Positions 1 through 8,358 of a stretch of DNA of 64,000 bases are shown one piece after another. The stretch spans positions 2,399,001 to 2,463,000 of the forward strand of contig NZ_CP135076.1 in the NCBI RefSeq assembly GCF_032229225.1, in the 5' to 3' direction. How positions within the stretch are numbered: position 1 is the stretch's first letter; each line of letters begins with the position of its first letter. Made by a program: the position numbers and the translations under genes. Below the pieces are notes generated by a model. That model saw only the letters and a program-made list of their open reading frames with translations. It was not told the origin of the DNA and made no database searches. The stretch comes from Stakelama saccharophila (GTDB taxonomy: Bacteria > Pseudomonadota > Alphaproteobacteria > Sphingomonadales > Sphingomonadaceae).

Positions 1-2
1 GC

Positions 3-1226
3 GAGGAAATCCGGTCGAGCTTCGGCCGGCCGATCGAGGAGCTGTTCGACGAGATCGAGGAAATACCCATCGGCGCCGCCTCGATCGCGCAGGTCCACCG
101 TGCCGTGACCACCGATGGAAGACGGGTCGCGATCAAGGTTCTGCGCCCCGGCATCGAAGCCGAATTCGCGCGCGCCATCGACACCTATGAATGGGCCGCG
201 GCCCAGGTCGAGGCGATGGGCGGAGAAGCCGCGCGACTGCGGCCGCGACTCGTGATCGAGACGTTCAAACGCTGGACCGCGCGCGAACTCGATCTTCGGC
301 GCGAAGCGGCCTCGGCATCGGAACTCGCCGTCGGCATGGAGGCGGAACCCGACTTTGTCGTGCCGGCGATCGATTGGCAGCGTACCACCGGCCGGGTGAT
401 GACGCTCGAATGGGTCGACGGCATCAAATTGTCGAACCGCGACGCGCTGATCGAGGCCGGCCACGATGTTTCCCTGCTCGCCGCGCGCCTGGTCCGCGCC
501 TTCCTGCGCCAGGCCATTGCCGAGGGCTTCTTCCACGCCGACATGCACCAGGGGAACCTGTTCGCGCTGGCGGACGGGCGCATCGCTGCGATCGATTTCG
601 GCATCATGGGCCGGATCGACCGGCGGGCACGCGTCTGGCTGGCCGAAATTCTCTATGGACTGATCACGGGCGACTATAAGCGCGTCGCCGAGATTCACTT
701 CGAGGCGGGCTATGTCCCCGCCCACCACAATGTCGCCGAATTCGCCACGGCCCTGCGCGCGGTCGGCGAGCCGGTGCGCGGCATGCCGGTCAAGGACATG
801 TCGATCGGCATGATGCTGGACTCGCTGTTCAACATCACCCGCGATTTCGACATGCAGACGCAGCCGCATCTACTCCTGCTGCAAAAGACCATGGTGATGA
901 TCGAGGGCGTCGCCACGACGCTCGACCCCGACATCAACCTGTGGGAAACCGCCGCGCCCTTCGTGCGGGAATGGATACGCACCGAACTCGGCCCGGAAGC
1001 CGCGATCGCCGACAAGCTGATCGAGGATTTCCGCACTATCGCCCGCCTGCCGCAACTCGTGCGCAATCTGGAAGCGCGCTATCCCTCGCCCGGCGGCGCC
1101 CCGCCTTCCCCGCCCTTGAAGGACATCGAGATCGTGCGGGTCGGCGGCGGCTGGCGCTATATCGCGGTCGCGGCGGTGACCGCGGCGGTCAGCATCGCCG
1201 CGACGCTGTTGGCCGTACATTCCTGA
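3..1226 (+). CDS. ubiB: UbiB-family atypical kinase (partial, 5' end outside window)
   Basis: ABC1/ADCK/UbiB protein kinase-like protein, needed for ubiquinone biosynthesis and probably acting at the inner membrane. The frame is open from base 3, so the N-terminus lies outside the window. An in-frame ATG at 105 falls inside the kinase fold and is not the real start. Visible family features are the Ala-rich loop AASIAQVH (about bases 72-95), VAIKVLRPGI with the ATP-site lysine, HADMHQGN, and the DFG-type IDFGIMG near base 600. The last 20 or so residues form a hydrophobic C-terminal anchor, as in UbiB. It is the first visible gene of an overlapping operon, and its stop overlaps the next start (TGATG). 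Confidence 0.9.
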   Translation, partial: EEIRSSFGRPIEELFDEIEEIPIGAASIAQVHRAVTTDGRRVAIKVLRPGIEAEFARAIDTYEWAAAQVEAMGGEAARLRPRLVIETFKRWTARELDLRREAASASELAVGMEAEPDFVVPAIDWQRTTGRVMTLEWVDGIKLSNRDALIEAGHDVSLLAARLVRAFLRQAIAEGFFHADMHQGNLFALADGRIAAIDFGIMGRIDRRARVWLAEILYGLITGDYKRVAEIHFEAGYVPAHHNVAEFATALRAVGEPVRGMPVKDMSIGMMLDSLFNITRDFDMQTQPHLLLLQKTMVMIEGVATTLDPDINLWETAAPFVREWIRTELGPEAAIADKLIEDFRTIARLPQLVRNLEARYPSPGGAPPSPPLKDIEIVRVGGGWRYIAVAAVTAAVSIAATLLAVHS

Positions 1227-2344
1227 TGGTGCGGGGCGCGCCGCCTGTCTGGCTGCGGCGCCCAAGCCGGTTCGCCGGCCTGGCGCGGGGACCGGCCATC
1301 ACCGTGCTGATCGCGCTGGGCGTGCTCATCCTGTTCTGCCTGACCACGCTCGGCACGGCCGCACCGGGCGACGGCATGAGCGGCAACGCACCGCCGGCGG
1401 GTCAGCAAGACATCTATCTGTACGGATCAATCGTCAGCGGCCTGCGCGCCGGCGGCGACTATTACGGCGTGGCGGTGGAGGCCCTGCGCGCCGGCAATTT
1501 CCCGCTGAAGCCCTTCTTCACCTTCCGCCTGCCGACCTTGGCGGTGGTCGAGGCCGCCCTTCCCGCCTGGGGAGTCGCCATGCTCCTCTACCTCCTCGCC
1601 GCCTGCGTCGCCGCCGCCTGGTTCGTGCGGCTGCGTGATGCACTGGCCGCCCGGCCGGCCCCGCTCGCTGCGGCCATGGTGGCGCTGATGGCGGGCATGC
1701 TGGCATGCGTGCAAACCGACATAGCCGCATTCCACGAAATATGGGCCGCGCAACTGATCGCATTGTCGCTCGCGCTGTGGCGACCGGACCGCTGGCTGGA
1801 ATCGATCGCGGTGGCGTTGATGGCGATGCTGATCCGCGAAACCGCTGCGCTTTACACGATCATCATGGCACTGTTCGCATTCCGCAGCGGACGACGTGGC
1901 GAACTGGCGGGCTGGGGCGCCGCGCTGGCGATCTTCGCCGTCGCCGTCGGCCTGCATGCCTATGCGGTGTCGCAGGTGGTCGGACCGCTCGATCCCGCAT
2001 CGCCGGGTTGGGCGGGGCTGAACGGTTTCGGCTTCTTCACCCGCGCGCTCATCCTGTCCACCGCGCTTCAGGCGCTACCGCTTTGGCTGGGCGCGATCCT
2101 GGTCGCGGGTGCATGGTGGGGCTGGGCAGCCTGGGACGATCCGTTGGCAATCCGCGCGCTGGCGGTGTTCGCCGCCTATGCGCTGCTCGTCGGCATCGCG
2201 GCGCGCCAGGACAATTTCTATTGGGCGCTTCTCGTCGCCCCGGCATTTCCGATCGGCCTCGCCTTCCTGCCCGATGGCGTGCGCGATCTGGTCAGCGCCG
2301 CCCTCGACAGACGCCACGTTCGGGTGCAGAGGATCACGCGATGA
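1226..2344 (+). CDS. Multi-pass integral membrane protein, function unknown
   Basis: I do not recognise a specific family. The 372-residue product begins at an ATG overlapping the ubiB stop (TGATG) and its own stop overlaps the coaBC start (ATGA), so it is translationally coupled on both sides. Hydrophobicity suggests eight or more membrane segments, with a first one near residues 20-40 and a soluble loop with YLYGSIVSGLRAGGDYY after it. That loop and the overall plan resemble membrane glycosyltransferases or glycopolymer proteins of sphingomonads, but no catalytic motif is clear. An open frame reaching back to 941 is only read-through inside ubiB; the overlap geometry favours 1226. Confidence 0.75.
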   Translation: MVRGAPPVWLRRPSRFAGLARGPAITVLIALGVLILFCLTTLGTAAPGDGMSGNAPPAGQQDIYLYGSIVSGLRAGGDYYGVAVEALRAGNFPLKPFFTFRLPTLAVVEAALPAWGVAMLLYLLAACVAAAWFVRLRDALAARPAPLAAAMVALMAGMLACVQTDIAAFHEIWAAQLIALSLALWRPDRWLESIAVALMAMLIRETAALYTIIMALFAFRSGRRGELAGWGAALAIFAVAVGLHAYAVSQVVGPLDPASPGWAGLNGFGFFTRALILSTALQALPLWLGAILVAGAWWGWAAWDDPLAIRALAVFAAYALLVGIAARQDNFYWALLVAPAFPIGLAFLPDGVRDLVSAALDRRHVRVQRITR

Positions 2345-3522
2345 AGCGCATCCTGCTGATCGTCGGCGGCGGCATCGCCGCGTACAAGGCGTGCGAACTG
2401 ATCCGGCTCGCGCGCAAGGCGGGCCTCTCGGTCCGCTGCGTCCTGACCGACGCGGGGGCGCAGTTCGTCACCCCCATGACGCTTGCGGCGCTGTCCGAAC
2501 AGCCGGTCCACACCAGCTTGTGGGACCTGAAGGACGAGGCCGAAATGGGCCACATCCAGCTCAGCAGGGAGGCCGACCTCGTCGTCGTGGCGCCGGCGAC
2601 GGCCGATCTGCTGGCGCGGATGGCCGGCGGGCAGGCCGACGACCTCGCCAGCACGCTGTTGCTCGCGACCGACAAGCCTGTGCTCACGGCGCCGGCGATG
2701 AACGTGCGCATGTGGCAGCATGCCGCGACCCGGCGCAACGTGGCGCAACTTCGCGCCGACGGTGTCACGGTGCTCGCCCCCGATAACGGCGCGATGGCGT
2801 GCGGCGAATACGGCCCAGGCCGGCTGCCGGAACCGACGCGCATCCTGGAGGCGATCGAGAATGCACTGGGCAACCGCATTGCGCCGGACGGACCGCTTGC
2901 CGGCAAGCATGCGCTGGTGACCGCCGGCCCCACGCGCGAGCCGATCGACCCCGTGCGCTACATCGCCAACCGGTCGTCCGGGCGGCAGGGCTTCGCCATC
3001 GCCGAGGCGCTGGCCGCGCGCGGCGCGCGGGTAACGCTGGTGAGCGGCCCCGTCGCCCTGCCGACGCCGCCGGGCGTGACGCGGGTGGACGTCGAAACCG
3101 CGCACGAAATGGCGAACGCCGTCGCGGCAGCGCTGCCGGCGGACATCGCGGTAATGGTCGCGGCCGTGGCCGACTGGCGCGTCGAGGCGGCCGAACAAAA
3201 GATCAAGAAGACCGGCACGGCGCCGGCGCTGCAATTCCAGGAAACACCCGACATCCTGGCGATGCTGGGCGAAAGTCCGAGACGGCCGAGGCTGCTGATC
3301 GGTTTTGCGGCGGAAACACAGGATATTGTTGCGCATGCCATCGCCAAACGAACACGGAAAAACGCGGACTGGATTGTGGCGAACGACGTTTCGGGCGATG
3401 TGATGGGCGGGGAGACGAACCGCGTGCATCTTGTTACCGCCGACGGCGTGGAAGACTGGGAACTGCTCGACAAGCGCGAAGTGGGCGAACGGTTGGCGGA
3501 AAGGATCGGCGATGCGTTGTAG
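2341..3522 (+). CDS. coaBC: Bifunctional phosphopantothenoylcysteine decarboxylase / phosphopantothenate-cysteine ligase
   Basis: Cytosolic coenzyme A enzyme (393 residues). The CoaB half joins cysteine to 4'-phosphopantothenate using CTP, and the CoaC half decarboxylates the product with FMN. The CoaC domain (about 1-190) shows GGGIAAYKA, the histidine-containing MGHIQLSREAD, the PAMN motif (PAMNVRMW) and the substrate flap CGEYGPGRLPEP. The CoaB domain (about 190-393) shows VTAGPTREPIDPVRYI, NRSSGRQG and the lysine motif KIKK. The length matches the family. The ATG at 2341 overlaps the previous stop. Confidence 0.96.
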   Translation: MKRILLIVGGGIAAYKACELIRLARKAGLSVRCVLTDAGAQFVTPMTLAALSEQPVHTSLWDLKDEAEMGHIQLSREADLVVVAPATADLLARMAGGQADDLASTLLLATDKPVLTAPAMNVRMWQHAATRRNVAQLRADGVTVLAPDNGAMACGEYGPGRLPEPTRILEAIENALGNRIAPDGPLAGKHALVTAGPTREPIDPVRYIANRSSGRQGFAIAEALAARGARVTLVSGPVALPTPPGVTRVDVETAHEMANAVAAALPADIAVMVAAVADWRVEAAEQKIKKTGTAPALQFQETPDILAMLGESPRRPRLLIGFAAETQDIVAHAIAKRTRKNADWIVANDVSGDVMGGETNRVHLVTADGVEDWELLDKREVGERLAERIGDAL

Positions 3523-4312
3523 GACCTGGCTCCAGGCGCTGCTGCCGATTGCATTGGCCGGCTGCATGCACGTGCAGGCGCCGCCGGCACCGCCGGTGAC
3601 GGACCTGTACGCGCGCAGCTTCGGTGAGCAGGACCCGTCGGACGTGCGCACGCTGGCGTTCGTGCTGAACGGCGACGACGGCGCTGCTGTCGGCTATCAG
3701 GCGGCACAAGCGATCAGCGACGCCGTGCCCGACAGTCTGGCGGTCGCGCTGCTGCGGCCCGGTTTCTCCGACGACGTCGGCAACGCCTCGCCGGGGGATC
3801 GCGGCATCGGCAATGGCGACCGTATCACCCGCGATCGCATGGACCGGGTCGCACAGGCGATAAGCGCCTATAAACGCCGCTATCCCACCGCCCGCACCGT
3901 CCTGATAGGCTCCGGCGGCGGTGCGGCCATAGCCGCGGACCTTGCGGGCACCCGCCCCGACCTGGTCGACGGCATGGCGCTTGTATCATGTCCCTGCACG
4001 CTTCCGGAATGGCGGCGCTACATGGCGCAGCGCGAACCCGAAGGCCGCTGGAACGCGCCGGTGGATAGCCTTGATCCGCTTCAGACGGCCGGCGGCGTGT
4101 CGACGCGCCTGCGTGCGGCGATCATCGTCGGCGCCGATGACGAACGGACGCCCAGCCGCTTTTCCAGGCCCTATGCGGAAGCTCTGGCGCTTCGCGGCAT
4201 CGCTACCGATTTCCGCATCCTTCCCGGCAAGGCGACCGTGACGCTGGAGGATCCGGAAGTGGTGACGGCTGTCACCCGGCTTGCGGCCGCACTGCCGGAG
4301 AAGACGCCGTGA
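3512..4312 (+). CDS. Lipoprotein with alpha/beta-hydrolase-like domain
   Basis: 266-residue predicted lipoprotein. The N-terminus has a short basic stretch, a hydrophobic core and the lipobox LAGC with Cys18. The body looks like a small alpha/beta hydrolase: [16 protein letters not shown] has a GxSxG-type nucleophile elbow, followed by [18 protein letters not shown], and [13 protein letters not shown] could carry the acid residue. The start is the ATG at 3512, inside the last codons of coaBC, because it gives the complete signal peptide. It overlaps dut at its stop (GTGA). Substrate is unknown; the hydrolase assignment is by motif only. Confidence 0.72.
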   Translation: MRCRTWLQALLPIALAGCMHVQAPPAPPVTDLYARSFGEQDPSDVRTLAFVLNGDDGAAVGYQAAQAISDAVPDSLAVALLRPGFSDDVGNASPGDRGIGNGDRITRDRMDRVAQAISAYKRRYPTARTVLIGSGGGAAIAADLAGTRPDLVDGMALVSCPCTLPEWRRYMAQREPEGRWNAPVDSLDPLQTAGGVSTRLRAAIIVGADDERTPSRFSRPYAEALALRGIATDFRILPGKATVTLEDPEVVTAVTRLAAALPEKTP

Positions 4313-4755
4313 CCGGGCCGATCCACATCGCGTTCAAACGGCTGCCGCACGGGGCCGGCCTGCCCCTGCCGCACTATGCGAGCGACGGGGCCGCGGGGAT
4401 GGACATCGTGGCGGCGGAGACGCTCACCCTTGCACCCGGCAGCCGCCGCGCCGTGGCGACCGGGTTCGCCATCGCCATTCCGCCCGGCTATGAGGTGCAG
4501 GTACGGCCGCGGTCCGGTCTGGCGCTCAAGCACGGCATAACCTGTCTCAACACGCCCGGCACCATCGACAGCGACTATCGCGGCGAGGTGAAGGTCATCC
4601 TCGCCAATCTCGGCGATACGCCGTTCGACGTCACGCCCGGAGATCGCATCGCCCAGCTCGTACCGGCGCCGGTGCAGCGCGCGATGCTCGCCGAAGTCGC
4701 CGAACTCGACGATACGGCGCGCGGCAGCGGCGGTTTCGGATCGACCGGCCGGTGA
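4309..4755 (+). CDS. dut: dUTP diphosphatase
   Basis: Trimeric all-beta dUTPase (148 residues) that hydrolyses dUTP to dUMP and pyrophosphate, limiting uracil in DNA. The five family motifs appear in order: [40 protein letters not shown] and [10 protein letters not shown]. It starts with GTG at 4309, overlapping the upstream stop by four bases. Pairing dut directly behind coaBC is common in bacteria; here a lipoprotein gene is inserted between them. Confidence 0.96.
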   Translation: MTGPIHIAFKRLPHGAGLPLPHYASDGAAGMDIVAAETLTLAPGSRRAVATGFAIAIPPGYEVQVRPRSGLALKHGITCLNTPGTIDSDYRGEVKVILANLGDTPFDVTPGDRIAQLVPAPVQRAMLAEVAELDDTARGSGGFGSTGR

Positions 4756-5168
4756 ATGCGATGCTTCCCCTGGTGGCACTTGTCGCCGTGATGCCGCAGC
4801 AGCCGGCGGCCGGCACGCCGCATCTGACGGTGCCCGTCGATTGGGAAGCACTGGCGCCCCTGCCCTTGCGCGAAACGCCCACCGTGACGCCGCTGATGAC
4901 CCGGTTTGTCGCCCATGAAACGCAGGCCGGGAACTGTCGCAAACCGCGGATCGTCGAAGGACGCTACGTCATGCATGTCGACGTCGCTGTGCTGCTGGCT
5001 CCTAACGGTTCGATCCGTGCGACGATTCCGCGTGCGATCAACTGTCCCACGATCGAACAATATGCCGCGGGGCTCATCAGCAGCTTCGCGCGGAAAAACC
5101 TGCTGCCCTCGGCCGGCGATGCGTCGGGCTGGTATCGCGCAAGCGTGACGTTCGCCTGGAAGGCATGA
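4752..5168 (+). CDS. Small exported protein, possibly TonB C-terminal-like
   Basis: Unrecognised 138-residue protein. It starts at GTG 4752 (alternative ATG at 4761), overlapping the dut stop. A hydrophobic N-terminus (LPLVALVAV) followed by an Ala/Pro stretch suggests a signal peptide. The C-terminal half ([19 protein letters not shown] through [11 protein letters not shown]) has the alternating strand pattern of TonB C-terminal-like domains, in which a conserved positional glycine/asparagine precedes the strands. The two cysteines (NCRKPR and INCPT) could form a disulfide. The function is unknown and the TonB comparison is inference. Confidence 0.6.
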   Translation: MNAMLPLVALVAVMPQQPAAGTPHLTVPVDWEALAPLPLRETPTVTPLMTRFVAHETQAGNCRKPRIVEGRYVMHVDVAVLLAPNGSIRATIPRAINCPTIEQYAAGLISSFARKNLLPSAGDASGWYRASVTFAWKA

Positions 5169-5917
5169 CGCTCACCGATGCGCAACTCGAACGCTATGCC
5201 CGGCACATCATCCTGAAGGAGATCGGCGGGGCCGGACAGCGGCGCCTGCTCGACGCGCATGTTGCCGTCATCGGCGCCGGCGGGATCGGCTCGCCGGCAT
5301 TGCAATATCTCGCCGCCGCAGGCGTCGGTCGATTGACGATTGTCGACGATGACCGGGTCGACCTCAGCAACCTGCAACGCCAGACGTTGTTCGCCACCGA
5401 CGATATCGACCGGTTCAAGGCCGACGCCGCGATCCACCGCCTGAAGGCGCTGAATCCGGATGTTGCCGTGACGGCCCGCCGGGAGCGGCTGACCCCTGAC
5501 ACCGCGTCCGGCCTGCTGGGTGACGCCGATGTCGTGCTGGACGGCTGCGACAATTTCCCGACGCGCCTGGCGGTCGCCGATGCCGCGCTGGCCGCCCGCA
5601 TCCCCCTGGTCTCCGCAGCGGTCGGAGAGTTCGAAGGACAGCTCGGCCTGTTCCGTGGCTGGGAACCGGACAAACCCTGCTATCGCTGCTTCACCGGCGC
5701 AGACCCCGATCGCGCCGGCGTCAGTTGTTCGGAACAAGGGGTTCTCGGCGCCCTTACCGGCGTCATCGGCAGCCTGGCCGCGCTGGAGGCGATTCGTGCC
5801 ATCGCCCCGTTCGGCGAAGACAGCGCGGGCAAGCTGCTGATCGCCGACACGCTCGCGCTGCGCTTTCGCACGCTTGCCCTGCCGAAGGACCCCGGATGCC
5901 CGGCATGCGGGGGTTGA
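5165..5917 (+). CDS. moeB: MoeB/ThiF-family sulfur-carrier adenylyltransferase
   Basis: E1-like enzyme (250 residues) that adenylates the C-terminal Gly-Gly of a sulfur carrier such as MoaD using ATP. Visible are RYARHIILKEIGG, the nucleotide loop GAGGIGS, the Arg finger region LSNLQRQ, CDNFPTR, and two zinc-binding CxxC pairs (CYRC and CPAC). It lacks the C-terminal rhodanese domain of MoeZ-type enzymes. The start overlaps the upstream stop (ATGA). MoaD and MoaE are encoded at 52620-53314, so a role in molybdopterin synthesis is likely, although ThiF-like use with ThiS cannot be excluded. Confidence 0.88.
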   Translation: MTLTDAQLERYARHIILKEIGGAGQRRLLDAHVAVIGAGGIGSPALQYLAAAGVGRLTIVDDDRVDLSNLQRQTLFATDDIDRFKADAAIHRLKALNPDVAVTARRERLTPDTASGLLGDADVVLDGCDNFPTRLAVADAALAARIPLVSAAVGEFEGQLGLFRGWEPDKPCYRCFTGADPDRAGVSCSEQGVLGALTGVIGSLAALEAIRAIAPFGEDSAGKLLIADTLALRFRTLALPKDPGCPACGG

Positions 5918-6231
5918 CCATCATCGTCGCGACCGGCGACGCCGATCGTTTCGATGCCGCCCTCGCCATCGCCAGCGCCCATGCGGCGCTGGGCGCGCGC
6001 ACCCGGCTATATGCCCATAAGGACGCTGTACCGCTGTTGCACAAGCATGCGCCCGCCGCGCGGCTGGAGGCCGTCCGGACCGCTCGGGAAACGGGGGTGA
6101 CGATCATGGCCTGCCAGTCCGGCCTGGCGAGCCACGATCTCGGCGTGGCGGACCTGGTCGAGGCGGTCGAGCCCGGCGGCCTCATCCAGCTCCTGAGCGA
6201 ACTCGGGGAAGACCGTCTGACGATCGCGTAG
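5896..6231 (+). CDS. DsrE/DsrF-like small sulfur-relay family protein
   Basis: 111-residue protein with the DsrE-like fold pattern: TIIVATGDADRFDAALAIA, a Rossmann-like middle, and the family's single cysteine in IMACQSGLA. Members move or sense persulfide sulfur, and the position directly after a MoeB-type sulfur-carrier activator fits that. The start is placed at ATG 5896, inside the moeB end; ATG 5905 and TTG 5914 are alternatives. It ends the operon 16 bases from the converging galU gene, with no obvious hairpin between. Confidence 0.7.
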   Translation: MPGMRGLTIIVATGDADRFDAALAIASAHAALGARTRLYAHKDAVPLLHKHAPAARLEAVRTARETGVTIMACQSGLASHDLGVADLVEAVEPGGLIQLLSELGEDRLTIA

Positions 6232-6247
6232 CTCTACCCCGGCGGCA

Positions 6248-7120
6248 TCACCCGTCCAGGTGTGCGCGCGCGAAATCACGTACCGACGGGCCGACATCTT
6301 CGCGACCGAAAGCCACGGCGATATTGGCATGCAGAAATCCCGCTTTATCCCCGCAATCGTGGCGAACGCCGTCGAACGTGACGCCGTGGAACGGCTGGTT
6401 GCCGATCATCTGCGCCATCGCATCGGTAAGCTGAATCTCGCCGCCGGCGCCGGCCCCTTGCGTTTCCAGGATGCGCATCACTTCCGGCTGCAGGACATAG
6501 CGCCCGATAACGGCCAGATTCGATGGCGCCGTCCCCGCCTTCGGCTTTTCCACCAGTCCCTTCACCTCGGTAAGCGCACCGTCACGTCGGCCGGGCGTGA
6601 TGATCCCGTATTTCCCGGTCGCTTCGTCCGGCACCTCCATGGCGCAGATCAGATTGCCCCCGACCTGGTTATAGGCTTCCACCATCTGCTTCAGGCATCC
6701 CGGCTCGCCCACCATGAAATCGTCGGGCAGCAGCACCGCGAAGGGTTCGTCGCCGATGATGTCGCGCGCGCACCAGACCGCATGGCCCAGACCGAGCGGC
6801 TCCTGCTGCCGGACATAGGCCAGTGCACCGGGTTTCAGACGGGTGCCTTCCAGAGGCTCCAGCGACTTGCCGCGCTCCTGCATCGTCGATTCGAGTTCGA
6901 ATGCGATGTCGAAATGATCCTCCAGCGCCGATTTCCCGCGACCGGTGACGAAGATCATCTGCTCGATCCCCGCCTCCCGCGCTTCATCGACCGCATATTG
7001 GATCAACGGCTTGTCGACGACGGGAAGCATCTCCTTCGGCACCGCCTTGGTTGCCGGCAGGAAGCGGGTGCCCAATCCAGCAACCGGAAATACGGCCTTG
7101 CGCAGCGGCTTGAAACTCAT
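6248..7120 (-). CDS. galU: UTP-glucose-1-phosphate uridylyltransferase
   Basis: Makes UDP-glucose from UTP and glucose 1-phosphate (290 residues). The nucleotidyltransferase signature is at residues about 10-35 (AVFPVAGLGTRFLP followed by TKAVPKEMLP). VTGRGKSALEDHFD and FAVLLPDDFM are also typical of bacterial GalU rather than of RfbA. A good ribosome site (GGGAG) lies upstream of the ATG at 7120. It is divergent from wecB, sharing a 104-base promoter region. Its product feeds Ugd (21895) and the epimerase (24163). Confidence 0.95.
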   Translation of the reverse strand: MSFKPLRKAVFPVAGLGTRFLPATKAVPKEMLPVVDKPLIQYAVDEAREAGIEQMIFVTGRGKSALEDHFDIAFELESTMQERGKSLEPLEGTRLKPGALAYVRQQEPLGLGHAVWCARDIIGDEPFAVLLPDDFMVGEPGCLKQMVEAYNQVGGNLICAMEVPDEATGKYGIITPGRRDGALTEVKGLVEKPKAGTAPSNLAVIGRYVLQPEVMRILETQGAGAGGEIQLTDAMAQMIGNQPFHGVTFDGVRHDCGDKAGFLHANIAVAFGREDVGPSVRDFARAHLDG

Positions 7121-7224
7121 CGAACGTAATCTCCCATATGTCTCACGAAGATCCGGCCCACCTCCTTCGCGGCGCGCCGGCGACAGTTAGCGCCCTCTTA
7201 AACCCGTGCCGCTAGAGGGGCGGC

Positions 7225-8358
7225 ATGGCCACCAACGCAAAAGTCCTCGTCGTATTCGGCACCCGGCCTGAAGCGATCAAGCTTTTTCCGGTCGTTCATG
7301 CCCTGAACGCGACCGCCGGTCTGAAAGTGACGACCTGTGTCACGGCACAGCATCGTTCCTTGCTCGACCAGGTCCTGACCATCGCGGGTATCGAGCCGGA
7401 CATGGATCTAAACGTGATGCAGCCGGGCCAGAGCCTCGATTCGCTCACGGCGCGACTGCTGACCGGCATCGGCCAGGCCATGGACCGGACACGGCCGGAC
7501 CGGGTCGTCGTCCAGGGGGACACGGCCACCGCGATGGTCGGCGCACTGTGCGCTTATTATCGCAAGATCCCGGTCAGCCATGTCGAGGCGGGCCTGCGGT
7601 CGCACGACATCTATCATCCCTGGCCGGAGGAGGTGAACCGCAAGATCATCGGCGCCATCGCCGACCAGCATTTCGCGCCGACCGAGAGCGCTTCGGCCAA
7701 TCTGATCGCCGAGGCCGTGGCGCCGGCGCGCATTCACGTTACGGGGAATACGGTGATCGATGCGCTGCACGCGACGCTGGCGCGCATCTCCGAAAGTCCG
7801 GCATTGGCGCAGGGCCTCGACGCCATCGCGGAACGCTTCCGCAACAAGCGAATCGTGCTCGTCACCACCCATCGGCGGGAAAATTTCGGCGACGGCATGG
7901 AAGAAATCGCGCGCGCGATCGCCGACATCGCCGACCTGCCCGATACCGCAGTCCTGTTCCCCATGCACCCCAATCCCGGCGTGGTCTCGGTGATGGACGC
8001 CAGGCTGGGGGCGCGGAACAATATCGCGCGCATCGACCCGCTCGATTATCCGCATTTCATCCGGGCGCTCGACCTCGCGCACGTCGTACTCACCGATTCG
8101 GGCGGCGTACAGGAAGAGGCGCCGGCCCTCGGCAAGCCCGTTCTGGTCATGCGCGAAACCACCGAACGGCCCGAAGGTGTGGAATCCGGCACCGCAAAAC
8201 TGGTCGGCACCGATGCGGCTCGCATCGTTTCCGAAATCTCAACCCTGTTGCGCGACAAGCAAGCCTATTCGGCCATGGCCCGCGCCCACAATCCGTTCGG
8301 CGACGGCCAGGCTGCACAACGGATTGCAAGGGTCGTCGCGAATGGTTCCGGAATCTGA
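7225..8358 (+). CDS. wecB: UDP-N-acetylglucosamine 2-epimerase (non-hydrolysing)
   Basis: Interconverts UDP-GlcNAc and UDP-ManNAc (377 residues, normal length). Motifs include VVFGTRPEAIKLFPV at the N-terminus, VQGDTATAM, HVEAGLRS, ENFGDG and LTDSGGVQEEAPALGKPVLV. A strong ribosome site (GAGGGGCGGC) precedes the ATG at 7225. The stop lies 17 bases inside wecC, so the two are co-translated. UDP-GlcNAc would come from GlmU (32205). Confidence 0.95.
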   Translation: MATNAKVLVVFGTRPEAIKLFPVVHALNATAGLKVTTCVTAQHRSLLDQVLTIAGIEPDMDLNVMQPGQSLDSLTARLLTGIGQAMDRTRPDRVVVQGDTATAMVGALCAYYRKIPVSHVEAGLRSHDIYHPWPEEVNRKIIGAIADQHFAPTESASANLIAEAVAPARIHVTGNTVIDALHATLARISESPALAQGLDAIAERFRNKRIVLVTTHRRENFGDGMEEIARAIADIADLPDTAVLFPMHPNPGVVSVMDARLGARNNIARIDPLDYPHFIRALDLAHVVLTDSGGVQEEAPALGKPVLVMRETTERPEGVESGTAKLVGTDAARIVSEISTLLRDKQAYSAMARAHNPFGDGQAAQRIARVVANGSGI

